From Ciona savignyi (taxonomy: Eukaryota > Chordata > Ascidiacea > Phlebobranchia > Cionidae), in contig CH003372.1 in assembly GCA_000149265.1 (NCBI GenBank), forward strand, positions 109,062-173,061: a stretch of DNA of 64,000 bases, written 5' to 3'. Every line of letters starts with the position of its first letter. The first letter of the stretch is position 1. The notes below the pieces were generated by a model. It did no database searches, was not told the origin of the DNA, and saw nothing but the letters and a program-made list of their open reading frames with translations. Below, in pieces: positions 11,304 to 26,900 of this stretch. A program made the translations under genes and the position numbers.

Positions 11304-11908
11304 TTAATGAACTTTATTTTTATGTTTTGCGAGTTCGCCTGGAGAAAGAAATCCTTTTCCGCAAATCGAGCACCGATGAGGGTATTCCTTTGTATGGACG
11401 CTTATGATGTGTCTCCGTAAACTCGTTGAACGCGCGAAATCGGCGCCACATTCTCTGCATTTGTAAGGCTTCTCTCCGGTATGGGTTCGCATGTGGATTT
11501 TAAGGATGCCTGCTTCGCCGAACTTGGCGCCACATTCTCGGCACACGAACGAAGCAATTTTATCGTGATGTATTTGGATATGCCTATTTAGGTTGGATAT
11601 TACGTTAAACCGCTTGTTGCATCTTTCACATTGATAAGGTCGCTCGTTCGTGTGGATTCGAGTGTGTTGTTTTAAAATGAATAACCGAGCAAATCGTTTG
11701 CTGCAAACGTCGCATTTGAAAGGCTTCTCACCAGTGTGAGTGCGTTTGTGGCGATTTAAATTACTAACGATATCACTAGAATATTCGCACCACTGGCACT
11801 TGTGTTTGTCGGTCGACAATCGAACCGGATGTTTGCTCTTCCGGTGTCGAAGCAACGCTTCTTCGTCCGCGAAAACTTTACCGCACTTGTCACATTCGAA
11901 ATATTCAT
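11304..11908 (-). CDS. Prdm9: Prdm9 exon 11, seven C2H2 zinc fingers
   Basis: 200 residues plus stop; the acceptor ...tttatag at 11909-11915 supplies the phase (G+AT gives Asp). Seven C2H2 fingers run to the C-terminus, with TGEKP-type linkers after fingers 2 and 5 and TNERP after finger 3. The fingers differ throughout, unlike the near-identical 84 bp repeats of fast-evolving vertebrate PRDM9 arrays. Confidence 0.95.
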
Positions 11909-14900
11909 CTATAAACAATAAGGTAAATGTGAACTTTAGTACAAATTGTTATATAACAAATACGTTTGTTACGTCACAACAAACGCAAATTAATTGATAT
12001 CGACACGTCACAATCCCCAGTATGTCGATAGGATATTCATGTTTATCCCGTGGTTAGGCAAACGCAAGGGGGGTAACACACGGGCAATAGTAGGATCGCT
12101 CCTATCGTCCATTTACTGGAGCTATTGTAGTGTTTTGTGCATGAATAAGACGTTCTTTTAGTTTTAGAAGAATCTATTAATCCACTGGGTCAAGGCGAAG
12201 GCCGCTAACTGTCTTGACTTGCCCACGGCAACAACCGCCTTGCTATTAAGCCAAATTTTACCCCTTTATCGTGGATGTTTTTATAGGGTCGTTTTTGTCA
12301 TAGTATTTCAAGCGAAAGTCCGGCTACTAATAGGATAATTGGACGGAATCAAAGTGTAACCACATTTAGAGTACCATTTAACTTAATTAATGTTAATCTG
12401 CATATTGAATGAAGCAAACACAATAATATTTTTAAAACATTGTCTAAGAACCAAATCTATGATAATCAGTATTTGGACACAACAATTTATTTTTATATAA
12501 ATTAATTATTTTTTACCTAAATAATATATATTTTACCTGAATGGGTATCTTTACAGTTTTGAATAAAATACTGTAGTTTAAAAAGTTAAGAATTTGTCCG
12601 GTAAAATACCAGAGAAGGGTCATGTTTACAAAATAAATTAAAGTTATTCACCCAAGAATGGTTTTCTTTCAGTTTTCAGTGGAATGGGCGACGCAATCGG
12701 GACTTTATAATCGGTCGGTATCCCGAGGCTTTGTGCATACTGGTCACCATACCAAACTAATAATTCACTCCCACGTTTAACCGCCTTGTACAATTTATAG
12801 TATATCTTGCCTTGGTACTGGTACGAGATCAGGTTCTGCTGCTCCTCAAAACTACATAAATAAGAATGGAATTTTTAATTTGAGGGTCATTCCATTATAT
12901 TTTTAACAGCCCGTTCATCGAACCTCTCAGATTTTGCTAAGATTTTCAGACAATGTACCAACACCTAGAACATGCATGGGCAACCTTTTGTCACTGGGGG
13001 CCAAAATGTGCATTTGGAACTTGACTGAGGGTCGGAGCCGTAATTGTGATTTTAAGTGTAAGCTAGGTACATATCTTTTTGGGTTTGGATTGTATTGTCC
13101 GGCCCGTTTGTCTAACCGTTAAGTGCGCCGCCTTTCAATCGAAAGATTGTAGGTGCGAAACTGGTCGCTAGCTAGTTGGTTGTGTCCTTGGGCAAGGCAC
13201 TTTACGGACATTGCCTGAACCCAGCGGATTATTGGGTTCTACCAAATTGTAGGAATGTGTGTCTATCATATACAACACACAGCAATAAAACCGGTAACCC
13301 GACGATGGGCGCGAGGTGATAATGACAATTGCCCGTGTGTTAACCCCCTTGGTTTTCCCATTCACGGGATAAAGATGAATATCCTATCCCATTTATGTAA
13401 TGCTATTTTCCATACAATGTGTTTTCAATTTTGTTTGCACAGGGATATCCATAAAAAATGTATACCTATATTGATAGAGGCAGCATTTTCACCATATTTA
13501 TCTGTAATTTCTGTATTGACATATAATTGTAATAATGAAAATGAAAAATTTATTAAACCCAATAATTGTCAATCTTAATATGTCAGATATGCTATAAAAC
13601 TAATAGTAATGTTTAATTAAATTACTTTCTAATGAGAAATCTGGGCTTGGTGCTTTTTTACCAACGTGTCAATTTTTGGTGCTATGCTGGAGGCGGCCAC
13701 TCTTAGACTATTTTCAAGATGACAATCTGTCAGTCTTGATCTAGTTTTTGACTTAGTATGCTTCATTTTGGTGAACAGTTGCTCGCAGATATAAGTACTC
13801 CCAAATAGTGACATTTTCTTTCGGGCTAAATCTTTAATCTTTGGGAAGGATTCTTCAGGTAACCTTTTATAAAACTCAAGCAATGAATAATCTTTCATGT
13901 CCCGCTTTAAATCATCATTTCCTTGTAGTTCAATCAATTCCATTTGGAATTCTTCTGGAGCCTGTTCAACATTCACATCAAATGGTGATGAAAACATATG
14001 CAAACTACTCTCTTGTGATCTAAAATCTTGAAATCTATGACCAAATTCTTTATTCATGGATATGAGCTCATCAGCATAAGGAGCACATTTTGATTTGCCA
14101 CATCCAGCCAATGTCGGGAAATGAAATGTGTTATCATTTCTAAGCTGTTTTTCTCACAGTTGAAGTTTGCTTTGATATGTTTTTACATGACTGTACAGTT
14201 GATGAACAAACTGGCCCTGTCCTTGCAATTTGGTATTCAAGTCATTGAAATGCATTGTCAAGTCAACAAGAAAAGCAAGATCCCGAACCCAGTTATCATC
14301 ACTTAATTCCGGAATGATTTTGCCTTTCGTATCCATAAATGTAGCAATTTCATCTCTGAGATCATAAAACCGTTTTAACATTTTTCCTTTGCTCAACCAT
14401 CGCACCTCACAGTAATAAATCAGATCTCCACATTCTGCCTCAACATCCTCCAGAAATTGTTGAAACTGGCGATGATTTAATGCTCGAGATTTGATGAAAT
14501 TGATAGTAGAAACAACTTTTTTCATGACATGGTCACATTTTACTGATTTGGCGCACAAATTCTGTTGGTGAATTATGCAGTGAAATGCAGTAAAATCGTG
14601 CATATCAACATTATTAGATGCCAATTCTTTTTTAATGAGGGAAGTTACACCGGCTTTACTACCAACCATTGCAGGTGCCCCATCCGTTGAAAAACCACTA
14701 ATGTTTTGAAGTTGGAGATTGAATTTTGTCATTAAGGCTTTCACTTCATTGAAAATATCATTCCTGTGGTGGTGTCTTTCATTGCTTGAAGGCCAAGCAT
14801 TTCTTCCGTAATGTTAAATTCTTGGTCAATCCCACGAACAAAAACTGCAAGCTGGGCTGTACTAGTAATGTCTGTGCTTTCGTCAATAGCCAATGAATAA

Positions 14901-17900
14901 TATACAAACTTTGAGGCTAGCTCTTTTAAAGTCGATTCTATGTTTGTGGCAAGTTCCTCAATATGCCTTGTTATTGTTCTTCGTGACAAACTAATATTAT
15001 CAAAATCTTTCCTCTTTTCTGGGCACAAACATTCAGCTACCACTATCAAGCAGTCCTTCACAAATTCACCATCAGAATAATTTTTCGAATGTTTTGCAAT
15101 TTTTTCACTCACAATGTAACTAGCACGAAGAAGGTTATCAGCATTATCACTTTTTTTTGTGAAAATTAATTGTTGTTGTTTCAAATTCTTTATCATATTT
15201 TGAACCTTTTCTTTCCTGCCTTCACCTTGAAAACTGTCATATTTAGCAGAATGTTTGGTAACGTAATGTCGCCTAACATTATATTCTTTCATAACAGAAA
15301 CTGACTCTGAACATAGCAAGCACACTGCCTTTTCATTTATTTGAGTGAAAAAATAATCAATTGTCCACTTTTCTTGAAAAATTCGAGATTCAGCATCTAC
15401 TTTTCTTTTCTTATTAGTCGCCATTTTATAAAGTCAATGATTTTCGCACTTTAGTACCATATAAATCTAAAAACTATATAATTAGTATGACAAAGTATGT
15501 ACTGCTGTGAGCAGCACACTGGAGAATTCGCTCCAAATGGTTTAGAAAATTTCGTTGCGATCACACTATCGCAAGTAACAAGTTTACCTACTTCTTTTCG
15601 AAGTACCTTAACAACCGTTTGATTCTAGATTGGTAAGAATCAACAGTTCTTCGGTACCTGTTATGTAGGTTCACCGACATCACAACCTCGCTGCCTATCA
15701 AACTAAAACCAGTAACTGAAGGGATGATTGTTGCGTCATAGGTCTGATTATGCCATTATTATAAAGCTGCCATTGCTTCGGCTATTTGAGCCGGACTAAC
15801 GCCAAATTACTGATAAAAACCAAAGTGGCCTAAAAACACATAAATAAAGCGATTTTGAGAACGTAAGACACATTATATAAAATAAATAAATATTGATATA
15901 TTACACAGGCCTACAGCCCTAGAAAATTTATTGGCGGGCCGGATGAGAAGCCTTGGCGGGCCGGATTTGGCCCGCGGGCCGTAGGTTGCCCATGCATGAC
16001 CTAGAAAAACTAGAGAGTGTCAATCACGTGTTTAACCACCACTATTTGTAAAACTAATGTTGCATGCCACATATTCATGATATAGGGTCCCTGACCACTA
16101 TTTGTATTTTATACACTGTGTATGTAGTTTTTGTTTCTGCAAGCATAAACGCATGGGTCCCATAGTTATCAAACCAAACTTCTTCTCCCTGTGTAGGTAA
16201 AAAAGAACAATCGTGACAGATTTGCAACTATTTCATCACAAATGTTTTAAATTAAAGCTTTTTTAAGCGCTGTATTGAAATGAAGCTAAATTCCTTAAAC
16301 AATTCGATTTAGTTTTTCATGGCTTAGGGGAATTCCCCATGGGCTTGGTAAATACGTTTCTGTTTTTTACATATGTGGGTCATGTTAACTATCAATTCTT
16401 AAAGTTTTAATCCGATTTGACGAATCCTTGTTGGGCGTTTTGCCTGGCCTTGTTGCCTCGGCCGTAAGTCGGACCCTAGAGGGGGCAAAAACCCTATTGT
16501 ATAGCATGGAACAGGAAAAAATCAAGAAAAACAACCTGCTGATGATGGTTTCTCCTCCACCTCCTTACCGAGGTTGGCCGACAAACCGGAGGCAAACCCA
16601 GACAAAGCGAGCATTTAATGATCTGCGGCGTCACTCCAAACAACCTCTGCGGCACCCCAAGCTTCCTTTAGCGATAGCGTTGGGGTTTCCGCTGTCACTT
16701 CGGTGACATCTCCACTGCCGCATAAGCTCTCAAATCTAACGATGGAGCAAGCGGAGCTGTCTGACTTGTCGGACAGTGGTGAAGCAAACTCCATTCGGCG
16801 GACACGAGAAGCCTGTGAGCCAGCACCTTCCAAGGCAGAGTACAGAAGAGAGAAAAATCGGCGGCAGAAGTCTCGGAAACGAGCCCGAAAAACCAATGAT
16901 AATCTCTGCAACTGTCCTGGCCCCAGCAACACCTCAAGGCCCACAGCTGCCCTCACTGGGGACGGCAAAGTGAGCGCCAGCGGGTCCGCTAAACAGAAAA
17001 GGCAGAGTAAAACTTCCTCTTCCACCACCCCTACTCCGGCCACAAAAAACCCCGTGGTCCATCTGCGTCGTGCACACGACCTACGTCATATGCAGATGCA
17101 GCAATCAGCAGCCTTAGACTTGTTGTTCTGCCCGCTAGCGGGTCAGAAAGTCTTGTCCAGGCTGATATCCACTACATCGCAAGTGCTATGGCAGACTCCA
17201 TGTTGGACGGCACACTTCCTCTTATAAAGGCCAAAGGGCTTGTGTTGCTAAAGACAGGCACCATGAAGGTCACCTGTATGGATGCAGTATCACTGGCGGC
17301 CTTCAGGAGGTTTATCCGTGGTTTACCACCAATGCCAGGTAAGAACATTGACTACACAGCAAATGGACCTGAAGATCGTCTTAACAAACGGGTCTATACT
17401 GTCTGGGTCGCTGACCCGAAGGTTCGAACAAACCTAGAACGGTTTATTCGTCTTTTCGGGTTCCAGAACTCCGAACTTCCGATTGAGAAGTTCCACGTCC
17501 GTGGGTACGTCGGCGAAGTGACGGAAGAAGGCACACACCTACGTGTAGGTGTGGAGATGTCTGCGATTGAAGATCTGCGCAAGATGGACTTCAGCCCTCA
17601 CTACATGGTGGGTCTTCCTACTTTAGTGGGAAACCGGTCCCTGGAAGCCACTCCCCACTCAGAGTCTCTTAAACACTAGTGTGTGATGGAGGCTCTGAAA
17701 AAGACTAGCAAGAACCTTGATCTTTGCCAGATCAACTTGCATCATTGTATAGCAGCCGCCCAACAATTAATGGGTCGGTTCCAAACAATGGGGCAAACAC
17801 CACTTGCCCTCATACAGGAACCATACTGTAAGCGAGGAAAAGTGGCCTTTGTTCCTCAGAATGCTTGCTGCTTTTCTGATCCTAATTCAAGCAAGCCACG

Positions 17901-20900
17901 TGCTTGCATCCTGTCTGCAAAGAATCCGGTGGCGTGGCCTCTACTCCAATTCATGGATAGAGACACATGAACAATTGCAATTGCAGACAACACTAACAGC
18001 AAAAACCCTGTTGTTTTCTGTTCTGTTTACATGGCTGGTGATGACCCCACGGAACCACCACCGCACAAGATGCAAGAACTTGTCACCCATTGTGAACAAT
18101 CAAACCTTCGTCTGCTCATCGGGACAGATGCAAACGCTCACCATTACTACTGGGGAAGCACTGACTGCAATAGTCGGGGGCATGCCCTTATGGAGTATTT
18201 AATGAGCACAAGGCTGTCAGTATGCAATACTGGCAACTCTCCGACCTTTGTCACCAGAAACAGAGCTGAGGTCTTGATCTCACTCTGTGCTCTGCCAATC
18301 TGCTTTCAAAGGTGTCTGACTGGAAGGTCAGCAAAGAAGCCTCTTTGTCCGACCACCAATTGATAACTTTCAGGGTGAACAACCTTTGTAAGACCACTCC
18401 ATCGCATCACAGGAATGTTCGCAAAACTGACTGGATGCTCTACTTGCAAGAACTTACTCTCCTGTGTGAGGCAATTCCAGCTGCACCTCCACAAACTGCT
18501 AAGGAGGTCGACATGCTGGCGAAAGCTGTCGAAACAGCCATTACCTTATCATATGAGAAATCGTGTCGCCTGATCAAATGAACATCAAATGACACTCCTA
18601 CCTGGTGGTGCGCAGAACTCACACTTCTGCGTCGCTGTGCAAGACGCTCCCACCGGAAAGCTCTTAAGCTTAAGACTCCTGCCGCATGGGATAAGTCCAA
18701 GGCAAGCACCCGAGCTTACAAAAATGCCATTCGCTCCAGAAAACGGGCGTCTTGGCGCAAACTGTGTAAAGAGGTGAACACCTTGCCAGCAATGGCACGG
18801 CTTCATCGAATCCTCAAGAAGCATTGCTCTCTTCAGATTGGATCTCTACAGAAATCAACTGGTGATTTCACCAGCACTCCATCTGAAACCTTACACGTTC
18901 TACTGGATGCACACTTCCCAGAATACGTAAAGAATCAAGGATCATCTACTAACCACGTTACACAATGGTCCTCAATTCAAGCTAGCTAGTTAACAACATC
19001 ATAACAGCTGTAGCTAGTCAACAACATCATCCCCGCTTTAAGAATAAAGGCTGCTTATACATCATTTAAGCCTTTTAAAAGCCCAGGGCCTGATGGAATC
19101 TATCCAATACTTATTCAAAAAGGATCGGAAATCCTGTGCCCCCTTCTTATCCAGATCTTTAAAGCATCTCTCCTGTTGCGTTTTATCCCAAAAGATGGCT
19201 GGTGGCGAGAGTGGTTTTCCACCCAAACCAGGGAAGGAAGACTACTCATTGGCAAAGGCCTATCGACCCCCGAGTCTCATGTCATTCGTGATAAAGGGCT
19301 TCAAGAGACTTATACTTTGGTATCTGCAGGAGGGACCTATTGGACAATCCCCCCTACACCCCAACCAATATGCATATAGAGTGGGATTTTCTACCGAAGA
19401 TGCCCTCTACAATATGATCATCAAACTGGAGAAGGCGGTCTTCCATAACCAATATGCACTCGGAGTAGTTCTGGATATTGAAGGAGCCTTCTCTAATGCC
19501 ACTTTTGATTCCATGATAGTTCCTTTGCGAAAGTATCATGTTAATGAAACAGTTATCCGGTGGATAAGTTATATGCTTAAACACCGAACAGCCACAGCAG
19601 AACTGCATGGCTGTACCGAGAAAAAAACAGGTCAAAAAAGGTTGTCCACAAGGGGGAATCCTATCCCCCTTGTTATGGAACCTCCTGGTGGACACTCTAC
19701 TACGCCAATTCACTAGCCAAGAGGCTGCACTTGTGCAAGCATATGCTGATGACTTGAGCGTCATTATATCTGGCCCAGACCCATCAACGATTGGGACGAT
19801 TGCCCAATCAACCCTTAATCATCTGGAGAAATGGGCAATAAACAACCACCTTCGCTTTGCCCCGGCAAAGACAGTGGTGGTAATGTTCACAAGAAGGAGA
19901 AAATAGTCTTTAAGTCCAATTTTTCTCCACAATATCCAGCTTAGCCTATCAAAGGTATCTTGGTGTCATCCTAGACAACAAGTTTCTTGGAAGAATCACC
20001 ATTCAAGTCGTATCAAGAAGGCAACTGCTGCTCTAGCACAATGCCGTAGAGCAGTTGGCCCTACATGGGGGCTACAGCCAAAAATAATGAATCAAGAATC
20101 AAGAATTATTTATTTGGTCAAGAATACGCACAACAGCAATATATTAGAACACGTAATTTGAATTTAAATAAATATTTATGACCAGGAGGCAACGAAACGA
20201 CCGTACGGTCAACCAGTCAATTGCCCCCTTTCTCTAAACCAGTCAATTGCCCCCCTTTTCCTTTGTCAATAGAGCAAGATATAACACAACAGTAGGTATT
20301 AAATGATAGAAATAGGTAAAGAAACTTAATAGTACTTAATTTTTAAAATACTTTGACAACTGTCAGTATTATTACTAAAATTACCACCTCTACTCTGTAT
20401 AAGCATTCAAATTGCTTGTAAAGTTCACATGCAGATTCAGAATTAGCCTTGTACATTAGTTTACAAATTTCAAGCTTGTAAATATCCTTTATTTTTAACA
20501 ATTTTGTTTGGTAAAACAAAGGATTAGTGTGAGCCCTATAGTCACTCCAAGTTAAAATTCTTAATACTCTTTTATGCAGCTTTTGTAATGGGTCAAGTGA
20601 TTTTTGGGATGCACTACCCCAGCTAGTTATACAATACTGAAGGTGAGAATGAACCAGGCTATAATAAGTTGATTTAAGAATATCTGAAGAGACATATTTC
20701 CTTAGATTTATTAATGCCCAGCATGACTTAGATACCTTGGTGCATACTTCTCTAATATGACAACCCCAACTCAATCTATCATCAATACGAATCCCAAGGT
20801 ACTCTACTGATTTTTTTCTGTGAATATCATTTCCATTGATCGATAAATGGAACTTTACATTATCAGTCTTATTATTATTACTTATTATCAGATACTCAGT

Positions 20901-23900
20901 TTTAGAGTAATTTACAAATAATCTGTTCATACACATCCAATTATTAATCCTCATGAGTTCCTTGTTAACATTTTTTCTAAAGTGTTCATATCTATTGCAG
21001 ATAGCGACAGATTAGTATCATCCGCAAACAAAGTTACATCAAAAGCAGATGCTGATGGAAGATCATTAACGTAAACAAGAAACAAAAGAGGTCCAAGGGT
21101 AGAACCTTGTGGAACTCCACATGTAACTCCTCTACTGGTTGAATTTAACTGTATCAAAAAAAGCATATATCAAAAGCCTTGGCAAGATCAATAAATATAG
21201 AGCATACATTTTTACCCTCATCCAGTCTAGTTAAATAATTTTCAGTTATCGTTGATACAGCAAGAGCAGTAGAATAATTTTCACGAAAACCAAACTGACG
21301 AGAAGTTAAAACGTTGTGCTTTTCAAAAAAGTCATATAATTGTCTATGCAAGCACTTTTCAAAAATTTTTGAAAATGGTGACAATAATGAAATAGGCCTA
21401 TAAATACCACATTCCTGAGGGGAGTTAGATTTAAATATTGGAAATTCTTGAGCAGTTTTAAGGATAGATGGAAAGATACCTTGTGCAATACAGTTGTCGT
21501 ACTAAGATGGGACTAATAATTTGAGAAGACAATTTGATAAATTTGATAGGTATGTTATCACTCCCAGTAGATTTAAAAGGATTAAGTAAGCCTATCTGAC
21601 TTCGTATCTCCTTCTCAGAAGTCTCTGCTAAGTATATGTTCAATTGACTTTTTGTGACTTGGTATTGTCGTGTTGGTGTTTTAGGGGGTGGTATTTTTTC
21701 AGACATTTTTATTCCGATATTGGAAAAAAATCAGCCTTAAATCTTCACAATTCTTTTTAATACTTTGGGCATATAGCTTATTTTTTTGCTTAATAGAAAC
21801 GACTAACCCTTTAGTCAACCAAGGCTTTTGATTAAGTTACTCCTCCCTTCGAGTTCTATTTCTATATGGGGCATGTTTGTCAAGCACATATTTAAATGTA
21901 TTACTAAACATCGAAAAATCTTTGTCTGGATTGAGACATGGAATGTCAGGATGATGTAAAGATTCTGACAGTTCAGATAAGAATAGCACTTCATCAAAAT
22001 ATTTCATATCCCTAGTTTTAGTTTTGATTTTGTCACCAACTCCTATGTTAGTGTCAATATTTATTAAAATGGGTAGATGATCAGAAATATCACTGAGTAG
22101 AATGCGGACATTAATATCATTGACCACATTGTTTGTGTAGCCATGGTCAAGTAAAGTTGCACATGTTGGTGTGATGCGTGTGGGTTTATTTATTAATGAC
22201 GTACATCCTAAACCATGCAAGGCATCTACATAGTGTTGAATGTTAGCAGATTCATTGTATTTAAGAAGATCTATGTTGATATCACCACAGATGTAATAAA
22301 GAGAATTAAGATAAACGTAAGATGACGGAAAGTGGACTTATCTTGTGAAGACACCGGCCTTGCGGCAGCGCAAAATAACAATACACGCTATAAGCAGGTT
22401 GTTTTTATAACGCCGTGAGGTCGGATTGCATCGTTACATCGAGTAGGAAAAAAATGCCGATTTAATCGGTTAACCGATTTATTTTTGGATCTATAACCGT
22501 TAACCAGGCGCGCCGAACATACGAAAAGCCAGGGCATGCGAGGGTTGAGAGAAAATCAATTTCGCGCCCGGCGCACCAAAAAATTTTTTTAACATTAAAT
22601 TGCCCTAGAATGCATCTCTTTGACATTTCAAACTAGGCTCTTAAAGTTAAAAAATTTCGAGCTGGTACCGATTCGGCATGATTAGTGAAAATTTTATTAA
22701 ATAATTTGGAGCCCTCGCGTTCGTCGCGCCGATTGCAATAAAATCTCCAGCTAAAAACAAAATAGATTAAGTAAATAAATTGTATAAACTTCTCTTGTTT
22801 TGCAATGTTGACTTTACACTTCAACTGACATTTACGGTAATGTATCTTTCATTGCCACAAAAAGCGATGCGATGATGCAAGTTGTTTTCCGAGCTCTCGC
22901 CTTAAAAAATGTTCGGACGTCTTCGCACGATCGACGCGCTTTCGGTAAGGAGAAACGCACTACGCGTATTAGTAATATGAGTTCCTTTAGACTCCTATTC
23001 AGAATATAAGATATTATAGTTGCCAGTGGTTGTTGTACGCCTCTTTATTAAGCTTGTGTAAATGTTTATAGCCCATCCAATCCTATAAAAAGGTATTATC
23101 GTCCGGTTTGCAGCCAAAGGAGTTAAAAAATAATTTAATCGTCCCGACGTAAACCATTCGACTTTCCTTACTTGCGTGTAATTGGTGAAAACAAATGTTA
23201 TATTCCAAATGTGTATGTGTGCGTCTGGGAAATCAAATGATCTCGGCAATTAAGGACGTATCTAAAAAGTAGTTTAAAATCAATTTAGTTAGGGCAGGCA
23301 TAGATTCAACAGGGCATTACGTAGCGGGATCTAATTAATCATTCTGTAAAACTAAATCATGCAAACAACAATAAATCACATTGTTAATCCTAAAAATTTT
23401 AATTGTGTAAAATGCGTAAAATAAGTTTTAACTTAATTTTAGATTTATATTTTTAATTGATAACAGACTGTTTATACTTTATACTAAAGAAACATTAGTT
23501 TACTCTCTCTTATCATTGGCGTGCGCTTCGTGCGTTCGCACGAGTCATCAAAAAGATACACGCGTCTACTCATTTCGGCCAGGTTGGACCAAAGCCAAAC
23601 AATCCTCCTACTTACATGCTACACCGAAGATTGCTTAATAAACTAGAGAGTGCCAACCACGTGTTTAACCACCACCATTTGTAAAACACATGTTGTATGC
23701 CATATATTCATGCTATACAGGGTCCCTAACCACATTTTGTATTTTATACACTGAGTATGTAGTTTGTTTCTGCAAGCATAAACGCATGGGTCCCATAGTT
23801 AACAAACCAAACTTCTTCTCCATGTGTAGATAAAAAAAGAACAATCGTGTTAGATTTACGAACATTTCACCACAAATGTTTTAAATAAAAGCGTCCTTTT

Positions 23901-26900
23901 AAGCGCTGTATTGAAATGAAGCTAAATTCCCAAAACAGACCGATTTAGTTTTTTGTGGTTTCAGGGAATTACTGGGTTTAGTAGATAAGTTTCTACTGGG
24001 TTTAGTACGTACGTTTCTGTTTTTACCTATGTGGGTTATGTTGTATAACAATTCTTAATGTTTTATTCTGATTAGTCAATTCCTTGTCTGATTTGTCGAC
24101 TCCTTGTTGAATATGTTAGTACGATATGGCATGCCTGTCACAATCTTAATTCAGGAAAATATCTGCGTTTTAAAGGAATTAGCCCAACAAATGTTTTTTT
24201 AATTGGAACAGAGTGTTCAAATGTCTTACATTTTACCAAATCTGATTCAAATTGGAGCTGCCAATTAAGCGATATGCGCAAAAAAGCTAATTTTTTAGAA
24301 AAAAAATATCGTTTTGGTTATTAACGTCTCAGGGGAATTCCCCTAGATATATTACCCAAAATTTTGGTTTCTGTATATCTAGGCCATGTTGTCTAACAAA
24401 TATAAAAGTTGTATTGCCATTCCATTACTCCTTCTGGTAGGGGTCGTTGCCACAAGCCATGCCTGTCACAATCATGATTTGAAAACAAAATCTTATTTTT
24501 AGGGTATTTCCCTGGGTAATTTTTTAAATTCTTTTAAGTGATATATGAGTGGTTAATGCACTTACAGTTTACTTAATCTAATTGAAATTGGAGTAGCCGT
24601 TCAAGCGCTATGCCTAAAAAAGGTATTTTTTTTAAAAAAGAAACCGTTTTGGTTTTTCACCTACAAGAGGAATTCCCCTGGGTATATGCCCCAAAATTTT
24701 GGCTTATGCTTATCTAGACCATGTTGTCTAACAAATGACAAAGTTGTATTGCCATTCCATTACTCCTTCTGGTTGAGGTCGTTGCCACAAGCCATGCCTG
24801 TCACAATCATGATTTGAAAACAAAATCTTATTTTTAGGGTATTTCCCTGGGTAATTTTTTTTAATTCTTTTAAGTGGTATATCAGTGGCTAATGCACTTA
24901 CAGTTTACCGAATCTAATTGAAATTGGAGTAGCTGTTCAAGCGCTATGCCTAAAAAAGGTAATTTTTAAAAAAAAAGATACCGTTTTGGTTTTTCTCCTC
25001 CCAGGGGAATTCCCCAGGGTATTTGCCCCAAATAATTAGGTTAAAAGAAACGGATTAGCTTTCCTAAATGTCATTAATACACTCGCTACCGAATATAAAA
25101 CTTATGCTTGGAAGTTGGAATATATCTTTAAATACCTTACAAAAGTGCCTGGTTGTTTCTTAAGTTGTTGTTTCATTGACACCCCTGTATAATCACTGCA
25201 AAGGTGCGACCAAATATATACGCATTACGCAATATATATATTATACCACAAACCGTATAAACATTTTAAATTTTATATGTTTTCAGCTTTAGCTTAAGCT
25301 TTATCTGTGCAGTTAAGTAGTGTAAATAACAGTTTAATCGATTTATAGCTGTGAAGTAAAACTATATTTCTCTCATAGTTTGCATTTTGCGTCAGAAAAT
25401 AAGTGTTTTTTGGACGAAATTTAGATCTCGATCGGATCGGCAAGGATTTTAATGATCGTGAAAAATCCTGATCGGCACTGCACTAGGTATTACCGCGTAT
25501 GTACCAATGTAGACACAAAAAACGCGTTGTTCTCCCATCGCGACGCTTGTATGTCTTGCGTAGTTGAATTGTAGTACAGACAAACAATTACTGTAGACGA
25601 TCCGATGACCGAAACACGTAAAAATCAGGTGATGCTGCATACCCTGGCAAAATGCCAAAGGAAAAAACGTCGATTGCCATTTAGCTTGCGCGTCTTATCG
25701 CACAACTTAAGGAAGCCGGAATTTAAATTCATTAAGGAACGTAAAAGGCGCGAACAAATTAAAGAACAGTGAAGAAAAAATTTATACAGTCTCTACTGTC
25801 AGATTATCCGACCTATTCTGACCTATGCTTCATTAGTGTCAGTCAGCGCAACATACCAGCGCAATATACAGGACAACCTGCGCAAGGTTCAAAGATTGGC
25901 CTGCCTATGCATCACTGGCGCCTTTAAAGGTACCCCCACAAGGGCAATGGAGATGCTACTTAACCTCCCCCCGCTGCATCTGTTCCTCCAGGGCACAGCC
26001 ATTAAAACGGCACACCGCCTGAGATTTTTAGGTCACTGGAAGGGGACTGGTTACTCAGTGTGGCACAAGAAAAGTCATATTGACATCTGTAACCAAGCAA
26101 TGGAAGATATCCATCTTCTCTCATTGCCAGTGGATTGCAGTTCCTGCACTCTCCATCTGGAACGCCATTTCGCGATTCAGATCAGCGACCGTGACAACAT
26201 CACTCCACCTGCACGCCCATCTGACCCATCACAGCTTGTCTGTTACACTGATGGGTCACGACTAGATGGATCGACTGGTGCTGGAGTACTTATTCAATCC
26301 ACCAAGTTTGATTACCAATTCAGCTTTCCACTTGGAAGCTTCCCCTCAGTTTTTTAAAAAGAGATTCTTGCAATAAATCATGCTGCAAGGATTCTGCAGT
26401 GTTGAAACACTGCAAAAATGTCCATCACCATTCACAGTGATAGTCAGGCTGCTCTGAAAGCTCCATTGAGCTTGAAGATACATAGCCCCTTGCTGCGAGA
26501 GACATGGCACCTTCTTCACAATCTTGGAGGGCTTAATCTTGTGAAACTTTGCTGGATTCCAGGCCACTCAAACTTTGATGGCAATGATCAAGCTGACGAG
26601 TTGGCTCGTGACGCATCCAGCACTGCCTTCATCAGTCCAGAACCATTCCTCTGTATTCCTGTCTGCTCTGTCAGAACAGAATTGGAGGCGTGGATGAGCC
26701 GAAAACATGCTGAAGAATGGAGACAACACTGTGGCTGTCGTCAGACGAAGGAGTATCTTGGACAAGGCCTATCCCTGTTCAGGGAACTTCTCCGGCTGCG
26801 GCGGAGACAGTTACGATCTGTTCTTCAGATTATCACTGGTCATGCTAATTTGGCAAAGCACCAATCCATCCTCATGCGCACGGCATGTGCAACCTGTCCC

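Larger units (their letters stand above)
12971..15998 (-). mobile_element. hAT transposon with nearly complete transposase (3028 bp)
   Basis: TIR catgcatgggcaacct at 12971 and its inverted copy ending at 15998, with a perfect 8 bp duplication acctagaa (12963-12970 and 15999-16006). It carries the transposase at 13629-15424 and a SINE copy at 13096-13391. Confidence 0.93.

Noticed and set aside
16615..17043. Antisense frames opposite LINE ORF1
   Set aside because: The plus strand has the LINE ORF1; the antisense frames have no recognised product.
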